A stretch of 30,477 nt of DNA from Nymphaea colorata. Lineage: Eukaryota > Streptophyta > Magnoliopsida > Nymphaeales > Nymphaeaceae. How positions within the stretch are numbered: position 1 is the stretch's first letter; the number at the start of each line of letters is the position of its first letter. Under the pieces are notes generated by a model, which saw nothing but the letters and a program-made list of their open reading frames with translations, made no database searches and was not told where the DNA came from. Position numbers and translations under genes: made by a program. Shown here in pieces: positions 1-11,647 of the stretch. The DNA lies in contig NW_022205131.1 in assembly GCF_008831285.2 (NCBI RefSeq), positions 1-30,477 on the forward strand, read 5' to 3'.

Positions 1-92
1 CCAACCCCAACCCCAACCCCAACCCCAACCCCAACCCCAACCCCAACCCCAACCCCAACCCCAACCCCAACCCCAACCCCAACCCCAACCCC
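1..92. repeat. Left telomere, (CCCCAA)n
   Basis: Uninterrupted CCCCAA repeats from the first base to position 92, followed directly by AT-rich single-copy DNA. The C-rich strand reads 5' to 3' into the chromosome, as expected for a left chromosome end. This repeat unit is typical of oligohymenophorean ciliates. With the matching right end it makes the window a complete chromosome. Confidence 0.98.
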
Positions 93-142
93 TTAAATTC
101 ACATAAATTCGATTGCCTAATTTTCGAATAAATAACATTAAA

Positions 143-3100
143 ATGGTGAGTTTGCAATGATTCCGAGAAGGTTAGGCAGCAAGAGAGGCAGCGAATGGGT
201 TCGGCTGATATATTTTGTTCGGTTTATATATAATAACTGGAGATGAAGAACTTTCCATAATAGCGGCGGGTAAAGATCACGTCGCTCTTCAACAGCTAAC
301 GACGATACTCTCGAAGCGGCTCCATCACCACCACCGTCGACAAGGAAGACGACATCCGCAAGTTTTATCGCTCCTATCCAGCTCTCGCATCATCAACCTG
401 CCCAACTACAAGAGGGAAACCCTCGAATGCCGCCTCGATTTCGTCGTTGTCTTCCAGACCATCGAAATATAACGTCTTTCACTCGAAATCTAATCCCTAC
501 GCGTACGACTCCTAGACTCCGAACGGCAGATTTTTAATTATAAAAATTACGAGGTGCAGATCCGATAATTGACTTAGCGATGCTTTGACTACGAGAAGGA
601 AAAGAACAGGTACGAGGAAGAACTCGCCAGATTACATATGGCATTGCAGTAAGCCGAAGAGGCCTGCGAGGATGCAAGATAACGGGCCGGCGCATACTAG
701 GAAGAATTGAGGGAAAAAGAAGATGAGGTGTTTCGGTTCAAGGAAGAATTGATCATCGAACGCAAACAGAGGGAACAGGTAGAAGACTTTCGCCTGCAGC
801 TGGAATCAAACCTGAAGGAGAAAGAGAAGGCATACTCGAGGCAATTGCGAGAATTGGAAAAATCAACGCAACTCAAACGGACTGACTTCAGTAAGAATTA
901 GGAGAATCTTAACCAGTTGCTCCGTAAATACCAGGAAGAAATAAAGGATTTGCGCAAGTAGAATGCCAACTTGAGAAGCTTCTACGACTCCATTAGCAAC
1001 AGTCAAAGGATCTATAAAGCCGCTACGAGGATCTCCAGGAGGAACTCAATCGCACTGGGGAAGCTTTGCGTGAGAAGGAGTTTGAGCTTGAAGCTCTTGA
1101 AGCAGAGAATAGGGAAAGATTGTAAACAATACAGGCCAGATATGAAGAGTAGTTTAGTGATAAATGCCGTCAGGTTGAATAGGGAGAAAATAGATATCAG
1201 AGCTGAAGGCAGCCATTGATCGACTGTAAATTGAAGCACAGAGATATGAGTCCTGCCTTAATGATTATCAGGAAAAGAAAGAAAAATACTAAATGTTTCT
1301 CAATGAAGCAGGTGATGAGATTGACCGTCTAAACACGATAATAAAAGACAAAAACAAGTACCTTGATGCTTGGCAAACACGCTATAAAGATCTAGAAAGT
1401 AAAAGCAATTCAAATGAGCAGTAACTAGGCAAAGTTCAGCAAAAGTTAGTAGCCTATCAAGAATAGGCCAGTAAGCTCAATTTCGCATGCAAGGCAAAGA
1501 CAGAGCAAATATAGAAGTTGTAGAGACAAAGGGAACATTAAATGCAACAGGTTAGAGATAAGCTAGTCGAAGCAGAAGGCACTCGTTCGCAGTTAGCAGC
1601 TCTAAGGAAATAAAAATAGCAATAAAGGGAGGAACTGAAGAGGAGGCAGCTCTAAAATAATCAACTCAAGGAACAACTTAACCGCAAAGTGGTAGAAAGC
1701 AATAAAATATTCGAAGACTTGCATAGAGTAGAGGCTGATTTTAAGACATTCAAAGCCAACCATGCTCAGAGATAGATGTAGGCAAGAGAACGAGAAGAAG
1801 ATCTCAAGAGGGCATTAAGTAATTTGGAGAATGCAAATGCAAAGTGTGAAAAACTGATGAATTAAAGAAGGAATTACGAGCAATAGTTGGTGAAGATGAA
1901 GAGTCTTAAGACCGTTTAAGGCATGAGTAAGCTAAAAAGAACGAATATTTAAATGAAGGAAGGAAGCTTTCACAGAGGGTGAAGGAAATGGAAAAGGTAA
2001 TTAACGAGAAGAAGCTATCCATTGAGCTTCTGGAGAAGGAGCTTTCCAAATATACCGAATATGCACGGCAAGCAGAAGAGAGAATAAAGCACCTTGAGGA
2101 AGAGCTTCAGTTCATGCTTGAGTTTAGGAAGGAGCTTTATGCTGTCAAGGAGAGGAACAAAGCAAGCTAGAGCGAAATCAGTCGGCTAAACTCCATAATA
2201 ATCCAGAGAATACAAGAAATTGCATCTCTTAGGGATAAAGTAGGACAATACGATCGGTATATGAAGGAGTTTAGAGTTCAAGAACAGAGATATAAAGAGG
2301 AATTCATCGTCAATGAGAGGGTCATGAACGAATTCAAACAACTGAAGATGAAGTATAACGACATTGAAGACCGAAACATGGCACTATAGAGCCACCTCGT
2401 CAAGCTCTAAAATGAAAAAGATGAAGCATTGAAGGAAGTATCAAATTTGGAAAAGATCATCACCATCAACACGGAAGAGCTGAAAAGAGTATAACAGCAT
2501 CTGCTATAAGTCAAACAGGAACTAGCTAATAAAAAGGATAACGAGAAGAATCTATTTGCCAAGATAAAATAATCCGAGAAGAAGATAAGAGCATCATAGA
2601 GTTAGCTTTAAAAGGAAAGAGGCAGGCTTGCCAAGGATAGAAATTAAATATAGAAACAGTTCGAAAAGAGAATGAAGTAGCTTTAAAGCGCACTCAAACA
2701 TAAAGACACTAAAAATAAAAAATAGTTGAAAGCAGATAAAACTAATAAAGGAGAAATAAACTGCATTCTCCATAACTGTTGAGAAAAATTAGGAGCTAAA
2801 ATAAGCATTAAAGAAAAATGAAGAAGAAATGGATAAAATATTTAGGTATAGTAAATAACTCTAGAAGAAAATTGTGACAGTCTAGCATGAATTGTAAAGA
2901 CTCACTGCCAAAAACGAATAAACAACAAAATAACTCCAAATTGCATTATCCAACTATGAAAAGGCTCTCCAGAAAAACAACTAACAAGAAACTGCTTCTA
3001 AAGAACAGAGAGATAGAATCACACATCTGGTTTCTGAGCAAGAAGAGCTCACCAATGAAATCAATACTCTTAAGCAGACAGTAAAAAGCAAATAAACCGA

Positions 3101-3813
3101 CATCGGCCATCTGATGGAGGAGTGCCGCCAGTACAAAGAATAAATGAGCCTCCTCTACGATGAAGTTAAGGAACACTCCCAAATTCACTCCTAGCAGATC
3201 GCTTAAATCATCAAAATTAAATTCCAAAGCCAAAACGTCCTCGAACAGTACACTGCTCTCAACATCCGACTGGCAGGTTTCGAGAAGATGATTGTCCAGC
3301 TGAAGCAGCACTTGCTGAACGTCATAGAAGGACATAAGGTACTGGCAGGCGAGAAGTCAGAATTGTAGCAAAAGGTGATTGTATTTCAGTAGCTGTTGAT
3401 GAAGGAAGTGGAGAGGTTCTAGGAGGTCCACTACAAGCAAAACGAAGAAATCATACGCCTGGAGACCATGAACAAAATACTTCAAATTTAGATCGGCGAG
3501 TTCAAAGAGCGCGAAAGCGTCATGTTCAGCATGGTGAAGGAGGCCAGCATCATCAAGGAGAAGGAGAAGGCCAAACTAATCCAAACAAGAGCGCCCTTGT
3601 CTAGAAGGACGCCTCTCCCACCAAGACCATGAAGGAGTCAATTATCGGCTAAATCAACATTCTCTCCAAGAAGAGCAGAACTACCAGAATTGAGGAGGAT
3701 GAGCTTGACGAGTAAGTGCCGAACGACCAACGTGAGAGCTTGCGGAGCGAGACGCTTTTGAAGGGAAGCAAAACCGCATATATTTCGAAAACCTAGTCTT
3801 CAAGAACATCTGA
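143..3813 (+). CDS. Giant coiled-coil protein, about 1,196 aa
   Basis: Reads through dozens of TAA and TAG codons as Gln, giving an almost unbroken Glu/Lys/Gln/Leu heptad-rich coiled coil after an N-terminal Ser-rich segment of about 100 residues. Introns supported by frame and GT-AG ends: 362-381 (20 nt), 924-946 (23 nt), 1174-1193 (20 nt), and probably 146-167 (22 nt) just after the ATG at 143; an alternative start is ATG 195. Unresolved frame changes remain near 1850-1930, 2740-2790, 3530-3580 and in the AAAA run near 3772; counting these as missing bases makes the total length divisible by three. If the 3772 break is not real, the frame runs on to a TGA at 3857. No enzymatic domain is visible. 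A centrosomal, basal-body or cytoskeletal scaffold role is inference from composition only. Start is about 50 bp from the telomere. Confidence 0.8.
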
Positions 3814-3869
3814 TCGATATTACTAATTTTAGTTTGACTTTTCCTATAATAGCATTTGATATTGCTAGC

Positions 3870-5496
3870 ATGATTGACTATCAAGACAAGTCGGCAGTGC
3901 TCCACTCCTCGAGTAAATAACCAACGCCCTCATCCATATCCCCGAAGACACGCTCAAGGCCCTCCAGGCTCGCCTCTTCCCAGTCAAAAATTCTTAAAAT
4001 ATCGTCCAGGCCATCCTCAACAGCATAGCTGTGAGACTGTAAGTGCGCATCAAAATGGGGTCTCCGCCCACGAAGTAGGCATGGAGGTCATCATCATAAG
4101 CAGTGAATTCGGACCAGATCTGCAGGAGGCATTTTACAAGCTATTCGACAAGGGCTTTTGGACCGCCTCAAGCCTTCATCCTGCCCGACAAACCAGAGCC
4201 TCCCGAGATGTAGAAGATCAGGAAGCAGTACAGGTAATTGCTGCGGACGGGGATCGACTTCACAAAGTCGAAGAAAAAGAAAAAGAAGGTGAAAGCTGTT
4301 TACGAATAGCAGCCGATACAAGCGAAAAACGATTCAATTGACTCGCTTACAGGAGAAGACAAAAAGCTCGAAAAAGTAGCCAACATCGATGAGGGAATTT
4401 GCTTGTGCATGAAGCTTCTCAAACGCTTGGAAGCTGGCACCTTCCAGTGCTCGTAATGCAAATATTTCTTCCACTTAAAATGCATGAAGAAAAAGATCGA
4501 AAGCCCCACCTCCGAGTGCCTGTTCTGCAACATGAGTCTCCTCATTCCGAACAGACCAGTAAAAAAGCAGCTCTTCGCTGGAGTGATGCTGGGAGAAAAG
4601 AAAAAGCATGAAATACTATTCAACATTGACTAGTCCGACCTGAAAGATGCCGACCGAAAAATGCAAATCAGATGTTTCCGGCTGAAGGAAACTGCCAACA
4701 ACTTCATCCTCTTTCCTGATTTCGCCATCATCGAGATCAACGAATCCACAATCAAAGAGTTTAGCCTCTTCACCGCCATTCCAGCCTCAAACATCGGAAG
4801 GACGAGCCAGTGGTGGTCGACCACAAAAAACTAAGCAGCGTGATGAAGGTAGTTGTTTGTGAAGACATGGCCGGGAGGGAAAGCAAGGATGAAAGACTGA
4901 GCTCTGAAGACCACCTGATTGCTTTCTACCTCGTGGAGGAGTTAAGATGCGAGGAACTTTGCCAGGCCATCGCAGAGTCCGAGCCCACTCCTTTCCAGGA
5001 TTCAATAAAAATGCTGAACCACGCGTGGAGGGTGGGCGGAGGAGGCAATACCTAGGAAGTTTCTTTGGAGATGGTCAAAGTCCCGCTGGTATGTGCCTTG
5101 ACAGCAGACCGGATGAGAACGCCAGTGCGGGGCGTCTACTGCAAGCATTTCCAGTGCTTTGACCTGTACAACTTCGTGTGCCTGGTGTCGCAAGCTGCCA
5201 ATCCGCGCTGGGTGTGTCCGGTTTGCCGATTGCCTGCCCACACCGTCAGAGTTGATCTCGTCCTCTCAGCGATCCTGGAAGAACACAAGGACCCAACTTA
5301 CACTGAAGTGCTCTTCTTCCGCAGTGGTGAGTACTCGATTTCAAAGGGGAAGCAGTTGGCGATCCAGAGCAAGCAAAAAATCCAGGATCTGAGCATCTAG
5401 GGAATCGGCAGGCGAAACCTCGAGTGCATATCTGAGCGTAGCGTTGCTGGGAAGGGAAGCAAGGAGTAGGTGATCAGCCTATTGGAGGAGGATTGA
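3870..5496 (+). CDS. PIAS/Siz-type SUMO E3 ligase with PHD finger, about 529 aa
   Basis: Ligase expected to transfer SUMO from the E2 Ubc9 to nuclear substrates. After a 17-nt intron (3897-3913) the N-terminus is a short helical stretch that could be SAP-like, then a basic linker. A PHD-like zinc finger follows at about 4390-4540 (CLC...C.QCKYFFHLKCM...CLFC), then a PINIT-like beta-rich region (about 4560-4790). A second intron lies near 4816-4835; donors giving 20, 23 or 26 nt all fit the frame. The SP-RING at about 5090-5245 shows PVRGVYCKHFQCFDL, then W.CPVC, the family hallmark. The order PHD, PINIT, SP-RING resembles plant SIZ1 more than animal PIAS. Removing 17 + 20 nt gives a clean multiple of three ending at TGA 5494-5496. 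Family assignment is firm; substrate specificity is unknown. Confidence 0.88.
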
Positions 5497-5557
5497 TGAT
5501 TTGCTGGGGGATAAATAATCGAGATTATAAATATTTAATATAAATATTATTGGCCAC

Positions 5558-6012
5558 ATGACCACAGTTCAGAAGAAGGACAAGGGACTCAACAAGCACA
5601 GCTTCAGGGGACTCACCCCCGACCAGATCAACGAACTCAGCCAGGAAAAGGTGGTTGAGCTCTTCCGCGCCAGAATGAGAAGAAGATTCTCCAGAAGTAA
5701 TCGATAGCCTATGCAGAGATCAAGCATAAATACATCCGCCTCTATGCCAAGTGCAAGAAGAGCAAAAAGAACACCCAGCCCGGAGAGAAGCCCGTCCCCG
5801 TCAAGACCCACCTCCGCAATGCCATCGTCCTCCCCGAAATGGTCGGCAACAACGTTGCAGTCTACAACGGCAAGAGCTTCAACAACGTCGAAATCAAGTT
5901 CGACATGATCGGCAGGTACCTCGGCGAGTTCTCACTCACCTACAAGCCTTGCAAGCACGGTAAGGCCGGTGTCGGAGCCACCAAGGGATCCGCACACACC
6001 TCCCTTAAATGA
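5558..6012 (+). CDS. RPS15: 40S ribosomal protein uS19 (RPS15), 144 aa
   Basis: Small-subunit ribosomal protein at the head of the 40S. The start [10 protein letters not shown] leads into a basic RRRFSR segment. A 20-nt intron at 5697-5716 (GTAATCGATAGCCTATGCAG) must be removed to restore the conserved run [10 protein letters not shown], then [41 protein letters not shown] and a C-terminal HTSLK stop. Length and all core motifs match the eukaryotic family. This gene is one of the best proofs of the tiny introns, because the conserved sequence allows no other reading. It lies 61 bp downstream of the SUMO ligase. No TAA or TAG glutamines occur in the spliced reading frame. Confidence 0.97.
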
Positions 6013-6115
6013 TCTGTACCGTATTTAGAATTACCATACCACACGCATCCTTACGCATGCTCGATTCACACCAGCTCCGAGTTGAGATATTAGTTGATTA
6101 TATTAAATAATAACC

Positions 6116-6838
6116 ATGAGAAAGTTGCTCAGAGCCCCCGCCTTCACTCCATTCCTCAGAGCGGCAGTCCCCGAGTACCGCCCCGAAGCCAACGAGGAGA
6201 AGTTCAAGAGCTGGTGGTCAAGGCTCAACAACCTCTCCAACAAGCCCGCCTCCAAGGTCTACCTCGCCCAGCTCTCCAACCTCTTGCCTACTACAACCGC
6301 CAGGTCAAGGATACCACAAAGGTAGCACTTCGCCAATGCAGCCCATCGACTTCCCTGCCTGGAAGAGCAAGATCATCACCAAGGGACTCGTCGATAATGT
6401 GAAGAGGAGCTACGAGGAGCTCGCTGAGAAGGAGTACGATCTCGATAAGGTCTTCAACGATATTTTCTCCAAGGATTCCAAGGCAATCGATGAAATCGTA
6501 TCTATTTGTTGAGTCAGAACAACGAGATGGCCTTCCACACTGCTATTTGGCTGGAGAACTACGGTCGCTACGTCCAGTGGCTTTCCGATATCGAAACCTT
6601 CGGAAATATCCACGACTACTCTGCTGCTGAGGTCCACGACTTCTTCCCCAGAACTGAGCCAGCTGCTGACGCACTGATTGAAACTCACAACTACTTGCCT
6701 GGCGCCAAGGACGATACCAACCTCTATGGTTTCATGATGATCCAATTCGATTGGGGAAAGAGAATCGTCACTTTCTACGCCCATCCATCGACCGACAACA
6801 AGGGAGGCAGGGCCACCAAGAACACCATGGGTCGTTGA
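6116..6838 (+). CDS. ATP5PD: Mitochondrial ATP synthase subunit d-like, about 227 aa
   Basis: Probable peripheral-stalk subunit of mitochondrial F1Fo ATP synthase. The N-terminus MRKLLRAPAFTPFLRAAV is Arg-rich and lacks acids, like a mitochondrial presequence. The diagnostic stretch is PIDFPAWKSKIITKGLVD, equivalent to the IDW..YK..V.KAGLVD segment of animal subunit d, followed by an amphipathic helix. Two 20-nt introns, 6322-6341 and 6498-6517, are supported by frame and GT-AG ends. One further break between about 6257 and 6290 (before LAYYNRQVKD) is not explained by an intron and behaves like one missing base; adding it makes the length divisible by three. The C-terminal half (LENYGRYVQWLSDIETF onward) is ciliate-like and I do not recognise it elsewhere. 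The family call rests mainly on the central motif. Confidence 0.65.
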
Positions 6839-6907
6839 TGCTCATATAAATCCCATCCATCTAACCTATCACATTTATCACCCATCGCATCAGTACAATA
6901 AATAGTA

Positions 6908-8276
6908 TCAGTGGCACAGCTACTCGCAGGTCTACAGCTCCCGGTACTTCTTTATGAACTACAAGTGCACCAGCTGCCCGCTCTACATGCGCTACTTTGG
7001 GTTCTTCTTCAGGATCGCACACAGGAACTACTTGAATTACTTACTTATCTTCTTCCCCTTGGGAAATTCGATCTAGTCTGTCACCTATGGTAAGAGAAAA
7101 GTGTACGATTTTGACGAGGTCTTGCTGCTCGCTGATGTCGAAAGGAGAGGAACCGAAATATAACTCGTATGCCACACTCCAATCGCCCATAAGTCCACTT
7201 TCTCATCATACCTTGAGCCTTGAAGCAACTCCGGGGAAAGGTAAAGCGGAGTTCCGCAGAAGGTGCTACGCAGTTCTTCCTTTTTGTTGACCGCCCATCC
7301 GAAATCACACAATTTGATGTTTCCCTGAGTCACGACAAACTTACATGAACAAGAACGATATTCTAAGGCTTGATGTCTCGGTGCAGTATTTTGTTTTTGT
7401 GCATGAGGGCGATAGCATCTAGGAGATTCCCGATGATGAAAGAAGTGGTCTCCTCTGATAGGGTTTGCCCTCCAGAGATGATGTCGAAGAGCTGTCCGTC
7501 GCAACCGAGCTCCAAGATGATGTAGAAGTGCTCCTCATCGCTGAAGTAGCCATACACCTTGATGATATTGGGATGGTCAAGGAAGCTCTGGATCTTCAGT
7601 TCTCTGATGAACTGAACCAAAAAGTTATCGCGAATAATCCGCTTCTTCTCGATCACCTTCAGACCGACGATCATCCCTGTCCACAACTCCCGCGCTAGGT
7701 ACACACTGCCGAATTTTCCCTAGCCTAGTCTGCGAATGATCTTGAAATTGTCCTTAGAAAGACCTTCTTTGAGTTTTGGTTGGTGGGAGACTTGATCTGG
7801 TTGCGGAGGAAAGAAGGGAAGGTGCGTTCTGATTTGTATGTGTTGAGGCCTTCTGTGTTAGTGGTGGATGAGGTCTCCTTGAGCGCGTTATTAACCTTTC
7901 CGCCCGAGCCCCTCCCGAGTGGAAACATGGGTGGCTTGTCTCCAGTTTTCGAGTTGCTGCCTCGCTTGCTGAAAATCTCGGAATTTCTAGTTTTTTCTAT
8001 TGGCTGCCTGGTGTGATTTTATTCTAGGGAGTGTTAGGGAGGAGGGAGGAACTGCATGGGTCTAAAAATGGGGTCTTTTTTGAACTCTTTCTCGGAGTCA
8101 TGGCGCTGGAAGAGGCTGTGCTTGAAGCCGAGATCGTCGTATTTGGGTTTAATTTGATTATTGTAATTTTTAGGAGAATGGGGAGTAGGGGTGACAATGA
8201 GACTGCCACTGAGGGGAAGGCTTTCGTAGTTATCCCAGCGGAAGGGGCCCTGGGTGATGGTGCTGTTTCGATGCAT
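6908..8276 (-). CDS. Aurora-type Ser/Thr protein kinase, about 442 aa
   Basis: Mitotic-kinase family member. A basic, Ser/Pro-rich N-terminal extension of about 170 residues precedes the kinase domain. Visible motifs: glycine loop GQGKFGSVYLA (first Gln is TAG), VGLKVI with the VAIK-type lysine, HRDIKPQN (Gln is TAG, replacing the usual Glu), CDFGWAV, activation-loop CGTPLYLSPE and YDEKVDLWAIG. The FGW and EKVDLW signatures are typical of Aurora/Ipl1. Introns: 7325-7344 (20 nt) directly after the catalytic loop and 7085-7106 (22 nt), the latter leading into IEFPKGKKIS and KKNPKQRM. Two one-base breaks remain, near 7754-7766 and 7171-7178 (inside GV.AYEL); neither fits an intron. Counting both makes the length divisible by three. 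Stop TGA is at 6908-6910, tail to tail with the ATP synthase gene. Confidence 0.88.
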
Positions 8277-8828
8277 CAATAAAAAATTATAAGTTATCTC
8301 ACCTCAAGTAGAAGAAATACTTGAATTAATTCAAATTTTGGGGATATATTCCACCCCCATATACCATCATACCACAAACTCTACCCCCGAGATACATACT
8401 CAGTATCATCGTCATCGAATAGTAGCCATCAAACGCCACCTCCCACCTCTACCCATAATCCATCAATCCCATTCCCTTGGAATTAAAGAGGAGTTTTTGG
8501 TAGGAATCTCGGGGTAAGGTCCTCTTCAACGTCCGCCTTGCACCTGCAAGAATAAATGTTTATAAGATTCAGTAGTGATATGAATGGATAGAAAATATAA
8601 TATAGGATTTAGAAGGGAAATATTTATTGTGCAAGCTGGTTTTTATGACCAAACTGCAAATAATGTAAACTGATACATAACCCCACTCAAAAGCATCCAA
8701 AAATGAATAGAGGTTATGTCTGCAAAGGAATGAAACGACTACAATAATTTATTGGCAGACGCAATTTTGCTTGGCAGGCTCATTATAAAGCTAACATAAT
8801 TCCCATATCTTTAGCATAAACAATCACA
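8277..8828. other. Intergenic, 552 bp, no confident gene
   Basis: Between the kinase start and the GTPase stop. AT-rich with several open stretches, as expected when only TGA stops. A minus-strand stretch ending at TGA 8429-8431 reads PRFLPKTPLQFQGNG and could be a gene tail, but no start, domain or clear splice structure supports it. The kinase-proximal part should hold its promoter. Confidence 0.5.
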
Positions 8829-11142
8829 TCAATAGGGAGTCAATACCTTCTCTTCCCTGTAGAGCATGCGGATCTTGGTCTTCAAGTTCTACGAAAACTC
8901 ACTGCAGAATTCCTAGTTGAAGAACTTTTTGAGATATATATCCTCTCCTTCTCCTTTTCTCTCAGTAGTGAGGCTGATTATCTGGTCCTTAACCTCTCTG
9001 AACTGGTCATAGGTCTTAGATTTGGCATAGGCTTCCTGGAAGCATCTCATGGCCAGTTCTTTGCGATGGCAATACCCAGCATATATTCCATACTCAATCA
9101 GCAAGCTTCTAGTCTTATCACTGTCAGCTTCTGTGCTCTTGAGCTAGTCTTCGAATATCTTGAAGACGAATTCTGCATTGTTGGTGGATTTGAACACTTC
9201 TCTGGCCTATTCATAGAGGCGGAATCCGGAGAGAAGCTTACCTAGTGAGTTGGTCAGAGTGAAAATGTTCTCGATGCAGCTCTCCTTCTCCTTCTTAGTG
9301 CCATCCAGCATGATGTTCCTCAAGTAGTCGTAGAATTTATTCCGATAATCGAACAATTTGTATGCAACGAAGTACTTCTATTCATCCTTTACGCTTTTTC
9401 GCTTGTCAGTGATGAGATCAGCATATTTGACGACCAGTTTTGCCACCCGGACTAGTACCTTTTCGCTAAGGTGAGGGATCGACTCGAAGAAGGTGATGAT
9501 TTCCTTGTTGACGATCTCGAACTTGTCGAAATTGAGAGTGCTTATGAATTATTGCTTAAGATCTCCAATGTTGATATCCCCAAATTGCGCAAATAGCTTA
9601 TCCTTCAGCGGCCTGAAGATGTCCACCATGTTTTCCCTGTACTCGTCGAACCTTTTCCGAGCCTACTCGTTGCTGAAGAGGATGAGGGTGAGGATCTTCG
9701 ACTATTAGATGAGTCGTTGGATGATGTAGCTATACTTGTAGATGATGCGGTCGGAGTCTTCCTTTTGACACGCAGGTAGTTGAAGCGCTTGAACATCTCG
9801 ATGAAGAAGAACGACATCGACTCCAGCCACTCCACGCTTCTCTCTATCTCCACTTCCTGAGCAATTAAGTCCACCCGTTCCTTTATGAACTCCAGTACCT
9901 TGAACTTCTTGATGAAGTAAACCTGACGCATTTCCTTCTCACGCTCCTACCGCTCCAGTTTCACAGCCTCGCTGTTGATGAGCCCGTCCTGGAATTGTCC
10001 ATAGAGTCGTTTGCTTCTTTCAGGTTAAAGAGATTTGCCTAGTGCGCTATCTCCTGTCTCTAAACTGCTCGTTAAAGTTGTAAAAGAATCACGAACCTTT
10101 TCATGCCTTCTAGGAAGTGGTGGGCTTCACATTGCTGACTGCGTCTTTCTTGAGAACATCGACGATATTTTTGAGGGAAAATTCATGGGTAAGCAGTATC
10201 TCATTGATGCGTCTCTGCATGAAGGTCATGAAGTGGTCGAATTCCTATCGGAAGAGGGCCTTTCCCTTGAAGGAGAGCAGTCCATTGAGATTTCTCCGGC
10301 CACTGAGAAGTTGACTTCCTTCATATCCACCACGTTGCTCCTGATTTACCGCTCCCAAAAGGTTGTCTTTCGTACATCTGCTTGAGAATGTCACACTCCT
10401 TGGTCTGGCTGCCCGCCTGCTCTGGCCGTTCAATTATAAAGACCTTGTTGTTATTGATCATGTGGTTGATCATCTCCTGGTAGCGGTCCTTCTCTTTCTC
10501 TGTCATAGAACCTATTGAGCATCTCTGAGATTCTATATGATTTTCTTTAGGTTTTCGAACTTGGTCTTGGGATCGGCTGGGTGATGAGGAAGGTGGTGGC
10601 AGCTAAAATATCCTTTTTGATATCGTCATAGCGGACGAAGGTATTAATGAAATACTCAATGGTGCTCTTGAACTTCTCTGCAGTGCCTTCAAGATCTACT
10701 TTTTTGAAGGCAGGATAACTTGAGCTTGGGAGTCTTGGAGAAGTACGGTAGTGGAAATAGCCATTGGAGAAGATACGGTGGAAACCATAGGAATCTCCAT
10801 AGCCTGGTGGTCGAGGATGGTGATGCTCTTGAAGGCATTGGTCTTGTCTCTAAACTTAGTCTCGAAGATGTTGGGTATTTATGTTTCTGACTCTGGAGTG
10901 AGGCCCACAGTGGCAGTGCTATATTTCTGTGTTGCTGGACGGTAGATGAGGTCGCCGTTGGCAAGCTACGCCCTCAGGGGAGAGTTAGCCAGGATGTGGC
11001 ACGAGGATGTCTTGCCGACCTTGGTGAATCCGAATACAGCGATTGCCTATTCGAACAGCTCGAAGAGAGAGATGTCTCCAGCCTATACTGTCTTGAAGAA
11101 ATCCTTCGTCTTCTGCTACGTGGTCTTGAGTGGCTTCGTCAT
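8829..11142 (-). CDS. Ciliate P-loop GTPase with long helical C-terminus, about 766 aa
   Basis: N-terminal G domain: G1/P-loop GFTKVGKTS at about residues 32-40, switch region TVGLTPESET, and G3 as ILD.PGYGDSYGFHRIF. This resembles the large ciliate group usually labelled 50S ribosome-binding or MMR_HSR1-type GTPases, whose cellular role is not defined. After the G domain come about 500 residues of charged helices with no recognised domain. A 20-nt intron at 10492-10511 is well supported. At least seven further breaks occur, each equivalent to one missing base, including one inside the G3 motif (about 10808-10815) and one near 9765; with seven added the length is divisible by three. TAA/TAG glutamines are frequent. 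The next upstream gene, NDUFA2, is divergent. The family is fairly sure; function is unknown. Confidence 0.75.
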
Positions 11143-11309
11143 ATGATTTGTTTGTAAGGATTAATATGAAATTATATCAATAATCTTGCAGGTTGTTGTC
11201 CTCCCATCCAACATTAAATACCGCTTATTTCTTGGCAAATCTACTTCGGAAATAGTTGAAGACAGAAGCACTGAGGCAGATCGCAATTGATAATATTTAC
11301 ATATTAATA

Positions 11310-11626
11310 ATGGCACTACGGTTACTTAAGGGCGTTAGAGAGCTTAGATTCATACTCTGCCAGTCCAGCACCCACTCAGAAGCACTCAGGTACTCTCTAG
11401 CCTAGTAAGAAAATACATCGCCAGCAACTACGATGCCATTCGCGAGAGTACAGCCAGGATCACCGTCCGCGAGTGCGAAAACTCTTCCCCAACTGCGATT
11501 GCCACATTCAACTACGGCGTGGAGAGAACAGTCGACCTGCGAAAGCTGGGCGCCAAGGAAATCGACGAGGCGCTTGCATAGCTGTAGAGCTACAGTCAAC
11601 ACCTCGCGAAGACGATTAAGATCTGA
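11310..11626 (+). CDS. NDUFA2: NADH dehydrogenase (complex I) subunit NDUFA2/B8, 99 aa
   Basis: Accessory subunit of mitochondrial complex I with the L51/S25/CI-B8 thioredoxin-like fold. Start MALRLLKGVRELRFILCQ aligns with the conserved LREIR..LCQ opening. A 17-nt intron (11363-11379, GTCCAGCACCCACTCAG) must be removed to keep SSLVRKYIASNYDAI, then ITVREC, FNYGVERTVDL and the terminal helix. The spliced length of 99 residues matches the family, and the 300-nt coding length closes exactly on TGA 11624-11626. The intron is among the shortest in the window. Tail-to-tail with the CEP41 gene, 21 bp apart. Confidence 0.9.
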
Positions 11627-11647
11627 ATAATGGTAAATAGCTGATGC

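Noticed and set aside
215-472. Separate short gene starting at a TTG
   Set aside because: It only opens at a non-ATG codon, and the early part is the wrong frame; the region is exons of the large left-end gene joined by the 362-381 intron.
7171-7184. A 14-nt intron (GTGTGGCATACGAG) in the kinase gene
   Set aside because: It would delete the conserved V.AYE of kinase helix F; one missing base keeps it.
7085-7290. Plus-strand open frame MVREKCTILTRSCC
   Set aside because: Antisense to the Aurora kinase, whose conserved motifs occupy this stretch.
7755-7765. An 11-nt intron (GTCTTTCTAAG) in the kinase gene
   Set aside because: Splicing it would fix the frame, but a missing T in the TTT run does so equally well, 11 nt is below any supported intron here, and the same kind of one-base break occurs where no GT-AG exists.
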